19,654 nucleotides of DNA, from assembly GCF_938031315.1 (NCBI RefSeq), contig NZ_CALHHT010000512.1, positions 1 to 19,654 of the forward strand, in the 5' to 3' direction. Below are positions 14,653-19,654 of the stretch, one piece after another. The position numbers and the translations under genes were made by a program. The notes beneath the pieces are model-generated. The model did no database searches. It had not been told where the DNA came from and saw only the letters and a list, made by a program, of their open reading frames with translations. The number at the start of each line of letters is the position of its first letter. Within the stretch, counting starts at the first letter, position 1. The stretch comes from an uncultured Campylobacter sp. Its GTDB lineage: Bacteria; Campylobacterota; Campylobacteria; Campylobacterales; Campylobacteraceae.

Positions 14653-14828
14653 AGTTTTAAGCTCGCCTCGACGCGGGCACGCAATCGTTATAAATTTGAT
14701 CTTGTTTAAATTTACGAGATTTTTTGAGGCGAGGATAAAATATCACGGCGAATTTGTCCGCTTAATTTAGACGTTTTAAAAGACGCTAGGCGCGCAAAAC
14801 GCGCTCGGTTAATTTCGAGCGTTTTATT
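14653..14828 (+). ncRNA. Candidate small RNA or attenuated leader
   Basis: A transcript from the TATAAT box would begin near 14653 and reach an intrinsic terminator at 14802-14828, about 175 nt, with no plausible ORF inside. It contains CTCGCCTC (14662-14669) pairing perfectly with GAGGCGAG (14726-14733), which would close a large loop, and GCGCG/CGCGC (14790-14794 with 14800-14804), which competes with the terminator stem. This layout fits either a stand-alone RNA or an attenuator in front of the acyltransferase gene. It does not resemble 6S, SRP or tmRNA as far as I can judge. Nothing shows that it is expressed. Confidence 0.3.
14802..14828 (+). terminator. Intrinsic terminator in the ynb intergenic region
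   Basis: CGCTCG (14802-14807), an 8-nt loop, CGAGCG (14816-14821), then TTTTATT. Stem and T-run fit a rho-independent terminator on the plus strand. An upstream GCGCG arm can pair with part of the left arm and would prevent the terminator from forming. Confidence 0.55.
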
Positions 14829-15034
14829 AAAGTCGGTGAAATCAAAGGCAAGTAGCAAAAGCGGCAAATTGCAGGCGTTACTTAAAACCGTATCGGCTTT
14901 AATCGCCTCAAATTTATGTCTAAACGCTCGTTTTCGGCAAGGTGGGCAAGAAGCTTATTTGCCGCACGCAACCGTAAAATTGAGGGCACCGTAAAAAGTG
15001 AATTTGAAAAGTAAAAGAGTAAAAAGGATACAGG
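14829..15034. other. Gene-free remainder before the acyltransferase gene
   Basis: No ORF is supported here. One hairpin is visible, CGGCAA (14935-14940) with TTGCCG (14959-14964) around an 18-nt loop. The AAGGA ribosome site of the next gene closes the stretch. With the terminator upstream, a separate promoter for the acyltransferase gene might be expected here, but I see no convincing -10 box. Confidence 0.4.
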
Positions 15035-15673
15035 ATGAAAGAGTTTTTAGCTGCAGCGCTTGATTTTATCCTTTGCCGTATCACGATATTTATCACGGGC
15101 GTACGGCCGCCGCAGGAGCTTTTAAATATCGGAGACGGTACTAAAATTTACTACGCGAACCACGCTAGCCACGGCGATTTTTTGCTGATTTTCGTCTCGC
15201 TGCCGTATCGCGTGAGAAAGCGCGTGTGCCCCGTCGCGGCGGCGGAGTACTGGGAGAGCGGGCCCGTGCGCAGATTTCTTGCTAAAAACGTGTTTAACAT
15301 GGTGCTAATAAGTCGCCGCAAAGATCCGCTAGAAGCGCTAGCGCAAATGAGCGACGCGCTGCAGACCCACTCTCTCATCATCTTTCCGGAAGGCACGCGC
15401 AAGATGAATGACGACTTAGCACTTCAGCCGTTTAAAAGCGGGATATTTCGTCTAGCGCAACAGTGCCCCTCCGTGCCTTTGGTGCCGATTTGGATCAAAA
15501 ATGCGCGCAACGTCCTGCCTAAGGGCTTTATGATACCCATCCCGCTGCTTTGCGAGCTGATCGTGGGCGAGGAGATATCGTACGGCGGCGAGGGCAAGGG
15601 CGAGTTTTTACAAAAGGCGCAAGACGCGCTGCTAGCGATGAGCGATACGCAAAATGATAGAACGAAAGCCTGA
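15035..15673 (+). CDS. PlsC-type lysophospholipid acyltransferase
   Basis: This 212-residue, membrane-bound acyltransferase should transfer an acyl chain to a lysophospholipid such as 1-acyl-glycerol-3-phosphate. The catalytic H43-x4-D48 motif appears as NHASHGD, and the substrate-binding block FPEGTR at 117-122 is exact; VPLVPIWIKNA corresponds to a later conserved block. An N-terminal hydrophobic helix (~6-22) anchors it. Because phosphatidate is the substrate of the CdsA-like enzyme encoded downstream, it may feed a dedicated lipid branch and not bulk phospholipid synthesis. An AAGGA site precedes the ATG. Its stop lies 20 nt inside the next frame. Whether the cell also has a housekeeping plsC cannot be seen. 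Confidence 0.88.
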   Translation: MKEFLAAALDFILCRITIFITGVRPPQELLNIGDGTKIYYANHASHGDFLLIFVSLPYRVRKRVCPVAAAEYWESGPVRRFLAKNVFNMVLISRRKDPLEALAQMSDALQTHSLIIFPEGTRKMNDDLALQPFKSGIFRLAQQCPSVPLVPIWIKNARNVLPKGFMIPIPLLCELIVGEEISYGGEGKGEFLQKAQDALLAMSDTQNDRTKA

Positions 15674-16007
15674 TTTGGCGGCTCTGGCGACGGCGGTAAA
15701 TTTGAGCCCTACAAATCCGTCAGACGAAAAGGGAAAATTTGCGACCGATTTTTGCGGTAAATTTGACGGCGAGCCTTTTAAAACGGCGGCCGAAAACGTC
15801 AAATTTGAGCGCGAAACCCGGATCAAAACGCTCGCCTCGCCGCAAATCAAATTTGACCCAAACGTGGGCTCAAAGCGCGAGCAATTCTGGCTAGCAAATT
15901 TAACCGCCCGCAGGGCAAACCAAACGCGCGTAAATTTGACTCGCTTGGAGCACTCCGAAACATACGTCAAATTTAGCTTCAAATTTAACCAAAAGGCCCT
16001 AAAATGA
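15654..16007 (+). CDS. Uncertain 117-residue ORF built around AAATTTGA repeats
   Basis: The frame runs from ATG 15654, inside the acyltransferase gene, to TGA 16005-16007, overlapping the CdsA-like start as ATGA. That fit on both sides suggests translation. Against this, the ribosome site is weak, no domain or membrane helix is visible, and much of it consists of K-F-D, K-F-E and V-N-L units encoded by GTAAATTTGA and TCAAATTTGA words (GKFDGEPF, NVKFERE, QIKFDPN, RVNLTR). The opposite strand is open for 129 codons over the same bases, as expected where palindromic words dominate. In E. coli no gene occupies this place. I think it a repeat-filled spacer that stays translatable, possibly to keep coupling, and do not assign a function. 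Confidence 0.35.
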   Translation: MIERKPDLAALATAVNLSPTNPSDEKGKFATDFCGKFDGEPFKTAAENVKFERETRIKTLASPQIKFDPNVGSKREQFWLANLTARRANQTRVNLTRLEHSETYVKFSFKFNQKALK

Positions 16008-16933
16008 ACCCGCAAAATCATATCTTAAATCTATTTTTAGGACTCATAGCAGTGCTGGTCGTCTCTAGCGCCATTGCCTTTATGCTAAAGGCGAAATTTG
16101 GCGCCGAGAACAAAACCGTCTCAAATTTGACCTCGCGCATAAACGCCTGGTGGGCGATGATTTTGGTGATTTTTGCGTTTACGTATATGGGCAAAAACGC
16201 CGTAATATTTTTGTTTTTGCTAGTTTCGTTTGCCGCATTGCGCGAGTTTTTGTCGCTCATCTACATCCGCAGAGGCGATCACATCGCGCTCGTGGCGTGC
16301 TTTTACGTGATTTTACCTATGCAGTATATTTTTATTTATGCAGATTGGTACGCGATGGCGATGATATTTATCCCGGTTTACGGATTTTTATTTTTGCCGA
16401 TTTTGGCGGCTATTTGCGGCGATGCGGCATATTTTTTAGAGCGCTCGACGAAGATCCAGTGGGCGCTGATGATCTGCGTCTTTTGTATCTCGCACATCCC
16501 CGCGCTTCTTTTACTGGGTCTTGAGCGAGGTAGCGGCATGGAGCTGATGCTGTTTTTGATCCTGGTCGTGCAGGCTAGCGACGTGCTGCAGTACATCTGG
16601 GGTAAACTTTTTGGCAAGCACAAGATTGCGCCTAGCATCAGCCCGTCTAAAACGGTGGTCGGCTTTGCTGGCGGCGTACTTAGCGCTAGCGCGCTGGCTG
16701 CGTGTTTGCATCATCTCACGCCTTTTGGTGCGACGGGGGCGTTTTTTATCGGGCTTGCCGTTTGCATGATGGGCTTTTTAGGAGGGCTTGTTATGTCGGC
16801 AATCAAGCGCGATCTGGGCGTCAAAGACTGGGGATATATGATCAGCGGGCACGGCGGGATGCTTGACCGTATGGACTCGCTGTGCTTTGCGGCGCCGATA
16901 TTTTTTCACATAGTTAGATACTTTTACGCGTGA
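16004..16933 (+). CDS. ynbB: CDP-diglyceride synthase-like phosphatidate cytidylyltransferase (YnbB-like)
   Basis: This 309-residue integral membrane protein should convert phosphatidate and CTP to CDP-diacylglycerol. It has about eight hydrophobic helices and the full CdsA signature at 265-291: S-A-I-K-R-D ... K-D-W-G ... S-G-H-G-G-M-L-D-R-M-D. Further upstream, QASDVLQYIWGKLFGKHKIAPSISPSKT-type residues (190-217) match the family's nucleotide and metal-binding block. Its length and place after a YnbA-like gene fit E. coli YnbB more than housekeeping CdsA, though function is presumably the same reaction. It would supply the CDP-lipid used by the CDP-alcohol phosphotransferase. A perfect TCAAATTTGA lies at 16121-16130 inside the gene. 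Confidence 0.88.
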   Translation: MNPQNHILNLFLGLIAVLVVSSAIAFMLKAKFGAENKTVSNLTSRINAWWAMILVIFAFTYMGKNAVIFLFLLVSFAALREFLSLIYIRRGDHIALVACFYVILPMQYIFIYADWYAMAMIFIPVYGFLFLPILAAICGDAAYFLERSTKIQWALMICVFCISHIPALLLLGLERGSGMELMLFLILVVQASDVLQYIWGKLFGKHKIAPSISPSKTVVGFAGGVLSASALAACLHHLTPFGATGAFFIGLAVCMMGFLGGLVMSAIKRDLGVKDWGYMISGHGGMLDRMDSLCFAAPIFFHIVRYFYA

Positions 16934-16940
16934 GGTTTTG

Positions 16941-17495
16941 ATGAAAATTCGGAGCAAAATTTTACTTTTAGCGCTCGCGGCAAATTTAGCCTTTGCCTTT
17001 TCGGCCCAAAAGCTCGTGCAAGATGCCAGAGCGCAGGTCGGGCAGACGCTGTTTTACGATCATTCGTACTCTAGGCTTGAGTACCCGATGGGCGACGTGG
17101 ATATGATAAAGGGCGTTTGCACCGACGTCGTCGTTAGGGCGCTGCGCGGGCAGAATATCGATCTGCAGCGGCTCATCCACGAGGATATGAGCGCAAATTT
17201 TAGCGCCTATCCAAAAAACTGGGGCGCGAAAAAGACCGACAAAAACATCGATCATCGCCGCGTACCAAATATCGCCACCTATCTAAAACGCAAGGGTTAC
17301 GAGGCGAAGGGCGAGTTTAAAGCGGGCGATATCGTGACGTGGCGGCTGGATAACGGCAGGCCGCATATCGGCATAGTTTCGGATAAATTTGCCGATAGCA
17401 AAACCCCGCTCGTGATCCATAACATCGGGCTTGGCGCGCAGGAGGAAAACGTGCTAAATGTTTACGAGATAACGGGGCATTTTAGGATAAAATAA
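16941..17495 (+). CDS. Secreted DUF1287 protein (papain-like hydrolase fold suspected)
   Basis: This 184-residue protein has a signal peptide (~1-21, cut near AFS-AQK), so it acts in the periplasm. The mature part matches DUF1287: QVGQTLFYDHSY at 32-43, YPMGDV, KGVCTDVVVRALR at 57-69, IDLQRLIHEDM, YPKNWG, NIDHRRVPN at 102-110, FKAGDIVTWRL, HIGIVSD at 142-148 and VIHNIGLG at 158-165. C60, H142 and H160/N161 are placed like the Cys-His pair of NlpC/P60-type hydrolases; that is inference. The ATG at 16941 follows GAGG at a good distance, and the TTG just before it is less likely. It lies 7 nt after the CdsA-like stop, so it is probably co-transcribed. Why a secreted hydrolase sits with lipid genes is unclear. 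Confidence 0.85.
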   Translation: MKIRSKILLLALAANLAFAFSAQKLVQDARAQVGQTLFYDHSYSRLEYPMGDVDMIKGVCTDVVVRALRGQNIDLQRLIHEDMSANFSAYPKNWGAKKTDKNIDHRRVPNIATYLKRKGYEAKGEFKAGDIVTWRLDNGRPHIGIVSDKFADSKTPLVIHNIGLGAQEENVLNVYEITGHFRIK

Positions 17496-17533
17496 GCGTA
17501 AAAACCGATAAATTTAAGCAAGAAAGGCGAAAA

Positions 17534-19570
17534 ATGGAGTTTAAAGAGAGCTATTTTATAACGAGCGACGGGGCGAGGATATTTTACAGATACCGCCTGG
17601 CTGCGGACGTAGCGTGCGAAAACCCGAGCGCAAATGAAGTAAATTTAAGCGACGCCGGTAAATTTGACGGGTCAAATTTGAGCGCCGAGGCCACAAACGA
17701 AACATCAAATTTGGCTAGCGAGCAAGCAGTCGGTGCGGATGAAAATGCGGAGCCTGATTTTGGCGGCGCGGGTAAATCTGACGAGCAAAATTTACCAAAC
17801 GGCGGCGAAAACTCGTACTCAAATTTAAACGAAAACGGCAAATGCGGCACGTCAAATTTGAGCGAGACGTCTAGCGAAAACGCCGAGCAAAATCTCAAAT
17901 TTAAAGCCGCGCCGAATGCCAAAGCCGTAGCGATATTTCACCGCGGACACAAGCACTCGGGCAGAACGACGCACGTGGCGGACGGGGTAGCGGATGATAG
18001 TTTTAGCTATTTTGCCTGGGATCAGCGCGGACACGGCAGGAGTGACGGCGAGCGGGGCGACGCGCCAAGTATCGGCCGTCTCATCGCCGACGTGGACGAG
18101 TTTGTAGCGCATATCGAGCAGAGATTTGGCTTTGATACGCGAAATCTAGCCGTGATAGCCCAAAGCGTGGGCGCCGTGCTGGTCTCGGCGTGGCTGCACG
18201 ACTACGCTCCGCGCGTTCGCTGCGCGGTGCTGGCAAGTCCGGCGTTTAGCGTGAAGCTTTACGTACCGTTTGCTAGAGCGGGCTTAAAGGCGCTCTACAA
18301 TGCGCGAGGAAATTTTTTCGTAAACAGCTACGTCAAGGCGCACTATCTCACGCACGACAAGGAGCGCCAGGCCAGCTACGACGCCGACTCGCTCATCACT
18401 CGCGCGATCTCGGTGCGCATACTGCTGGGGCTTTACGAAGCGGCGCAGCGAGTGGTTTCGGACGCCGCGGCGATCACGACGCCTACGCTGCTGCTGGTTT
18501 CAGGCGATGATTGGGTCGTGGAGCACGCCCCGCAGCACGAGTTTTACAACGCTCTTGGCGCGCACGTAAAAAGGCGCGAGGTTTTAGAGGGATTTTACCA
18601 CGATACGTTGGGCGAGAGCGAGCGGGAGAGGGCGTTTAGTATAGTGCGCGAGTTTGTCGGCGAGAGGTTTAGCGCGCCTTTTAGCGAGGTGGACTGCACG
18701 CACGCGGACGAATACGGATTTAGCCGCGAGGAGGCCGATAGGCTAGCAACGCCGCTGCCGAGATTTAGCCCGAAAAATTTGCGGTTTAAATTTCAGCGGG
18801 TATTTATGCAGGCGGTTTCGCCGTGGGTCGGCGGGCTAAAGATCGGCGAAAATACCGGCTACGATAGCGGCAGTACGCTTGACTACGTTTACCGAAACGA
18901 GCCGCAAGGGGCGAATAAATTTTTTAAATTTATCGACAAATTTTACCTAAACGCCATCGGCTGGCGCGGCATCAGGGAGCGCAAACGAAATATCAAACTA
19001 GCCATCGATCAAGCCGTGGCAAAGCTGCAGGAGCGAGGCGAGCCGCTACGACTGCTAGACATCGCCTCGGGGCACGGCAGATACATACTAGACGCCGCGC
19101 AGGGGCATAAATTTGAGCGCATAACGCTGCGCGACTACAGCGACATAAACGTAAAAGCCGGCAGCGAAATGATAAAAGAGCGCGGGCTGCAGGACGTCGC
19201 GAGCTTTACGCAGGCAAACGCCTTTGACGCCGCTAGCTACGAGGGTCTGCAGGACGCATATACGCTAGGCGTCGTGTCTGGGCTGTTTGAGCTTTTCCCC
19301 GATAACTCGGTCGTGCGCACCGCGCTGCAAGGCTTTTCAAGCAGCGTAAAAAGCGGCGGCTACCTCATCTACACCAACCAGCCGTGGCACCCGCAGCTCG
19401 AGATGATCGCGCGCGCTCTATCTAGCCACAGGCAGGGCGCTGCGTGGATCATGCGCCGCCGTAGCCAGGCCGAGATGGATCAGCTCGTGGAAAAGGCGGG
19501 ATTTAAAAAGGTGCGTGAGTGGATAGATGGGGATGGGATATTTAGCGTGAGCTTGTCTGTTAAAATTTAA
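17534..19570 (+). CDS. ynbC: Alpha/beta-hydrolase fused to SAM-dependent methyltransferase (YnbC-like)
   Basis: This 678-residue protein has two enzyme domains. The hydrolase runs from ~1 to ~380: FITSDGARIFYRY, HRGHKHSGR, FAWDQRGHGRSDG, nucleophile elbow AQSVGA with S211, acid D325 or D326 in SGDDWVVE and H356 in GFYHDT; this is the monoacylglycerol-lipase-like Hydrolase_4 type. The class I methyltransferase runs from ~500: motif I LLDIASGHGRYIL at 507-519, RDYSDINV, then YTNQPWHPQLE. Between the first strands, residues ~25-126 are a low-complexity insert rich in S-N-L, E-N and G-K, encoded by AAATTTGA words; without it the length (~577) is close to what I recall for E. coli YnbC (585). A GAAAGG site precedes the ATG. 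Substrates are unknown, but the setting suggests a lipid or lysolipid product. Confidence 0.88.
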   Translation: MEFKESYFITSDGARIFYRYRLAADVACENPSANEVNLSDAGKFDGSNLSAEATNETSNLASEQAVGADENAEPDFGGAGKSDEQNLPNGGENSYSNLNENGKCGTSNLSETSSENAEQNLKFKAAPNAKAVAIFHRGHKHSGRTTHVADGVADDSFSYFAWDQRGHGRSDGERGDAPSIGRLIADVDEFVAHIEQRFGFDTRNLAVIAQSVGAVLVSAWLHDYAPRVRCAVLASPAFSVKLYVPFARAGLKALYNARGNFFVNSYVKAHYLTHDKERQASYDADSLITRAISVRILLGLYEAAQRVVSDAAAITTPTLLLVSGDDWVVEHAPQHEFYNALGAHVKRREVLEGFYHDTLGESERERAFSIVREFVGERFSAPFSEVDCTHADEYGFSREEADRLATPLPRFSPKNLRFKFQRVFMQAVSPWVGGLKIGENTGYDSGSTLDYVYRNEPQGANKFFKFIDKFYLNAIGWRGIRERKRNIKLAIDQAVAKLQERGEPLRLLDIASGHGRYILDAAQGHKFERITLRDYSDINVKAGSEMIKERGLQDVASFTQANAFDAASYEGLQDAYTLGVVSGLFELFPDNSVVRTALQGFSSSVKSGGYLIYTNQPWHPQLEMIARALSSHRQGAAWIMRRRSQAEMDQLVEKAGFKKVREWIDGDGIFSVSLSVKI

Positions 19571-19654
19571 CGGCTTGTCTTTTGAGCGCTTTTTAATTTG
19601 ACGATTTTGTCTGTATTTTAAAATTTTAAAGCGTAAATAAAAACCAGCGCAAAA
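19571..19654. other. End of window after the ynbC-like gene
   Basis: No gene is seen. CGCTTT at 19587-19592 can pair with AAAGCG at 19628-19633 across a long AT-rich loop, too weak to call a terminator. Confidence 0.3.

Larger units (their letters stand above)
15799..17861. repeat. Dispersed palindrome TCAAATTTGA, five perfect copies
   Basis: Copies are at 15799-15808, 15847-15856, 16121-16130, 17672-17681 and 17852-17861, with many one-base variants such as GTAAATTTGA and TCAAATTTAG between them. I found no perfect copy elsewhere in the window by eye. Frame decides its reading: TCA-AAT-TTG gives S-N-L, AAA-TTT-GA gives K-F-D/E, and the third frame would give a stop, which is avoided inside genes. 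It is a lineage-typical word more than a classic mobile repeat. Confidence 0.6.

Noticed and set aside
15632..16021. 129-codon minus-strand ORF opposite the repeat-word ORF
   Set aside because: Palindromic AAATTT words keep both strands open; all neighbours are on the plus strand and overlap in frame with the plus version.
16938..16940. TTG start for the DUF1287 gene
   Set aside because: The adjacent ATG at 16941 has equal spacing to GAGG and is the stronger start codon.
1..19654. CRISPR array, tRNA, rRNA, transposase or phage genes
   Set aside because: No regularly spaced repeats, cloverleaf-like sequences, or recognisable transposase or phage structural proteins were found on either strand.

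Overview
The window is almost entirely epsilonproteobacterial (Campylobacterota) DNA, most likely from one of the more GC-rich, oral-type Campylobacter species. The signs are a fused three-domain NifU beside NifS, the tig-clpP-def-comM run, very frequent AAATTT/TAAAATTT words, and frequent use of AAAGGA-type ribosome sites. The species is not certain. The first ~415 bases look foreign: AT-richer, with the 3' end of a Firmicutes-type dinB gene and the first ~12 codons of a gene resembling nrnA. They meet Campylobacter-like DNA abruptly, which suggests a chimeric contig or, less likely, a real junction.

Layout. 1-~415: partial dinB and truncated nrnA-like start (+). ~420-725: no gene. 726-2930: nifU and nifS on the minus strand, 3 nt apart, with an 8-bp inverted repeat in the leader. 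3042-3626: folE on the minus strand. 3627-3813: divergent intergenic region with Fur-like sites. 3814-5964: TonB-dependent siderophore receptor. 6122-12258: a tight six-gene operon, tig-clpP-def-comM-nnr-purN, where neighbouring genes overlap by 1-10 nt or abut. 12386-13426: DUF3137-type membrane protein behind a perfect 16-bp inverted repeat. 13427-13966: no intact gene, but the minus strand holds what looks like a small hydrophobic protein broken by frameshifts.

13967-19570 is the most interesting part: a lipid-modification cluster resembling Escherichia coli ynbABC. It encodes a CDP-alcohol phosphotransferase (YnbA-like), a PlsC-type acyltransferase, a 117-codon ORF of uncertain status, a CdsA-like CDP-diglyceride synthase (YnbB-like), a secreted DUF1287 protein, and an alpha/beta-hydrolase fused to a SAM methyltransferase (YnbC-like). 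Together these could make phosphatidate, activate it to CDP-diacylglycerol, transfer the lipid to an unknown alcohol, and trim or methylate the product. The end product cannot be told from sequence. Between the first and second gene lies a stretch with a promoter-like box, long inverted repeats and an intrinsic terminator, which could be a small RNA or a regulated leader.

The palindrome TCAAATTTGA occurs five times, all seen between 15.8 and 17.9 kb. It is read as S-N-L in the ynbC-like gene and as K-F-D/E in the small ORF. It appears to have spread through the cluster, creating a ~100-residue low-complexity insertion in the hydrolase. No tRNA, rRNA, CRISPR array or insertion sequence was seen.
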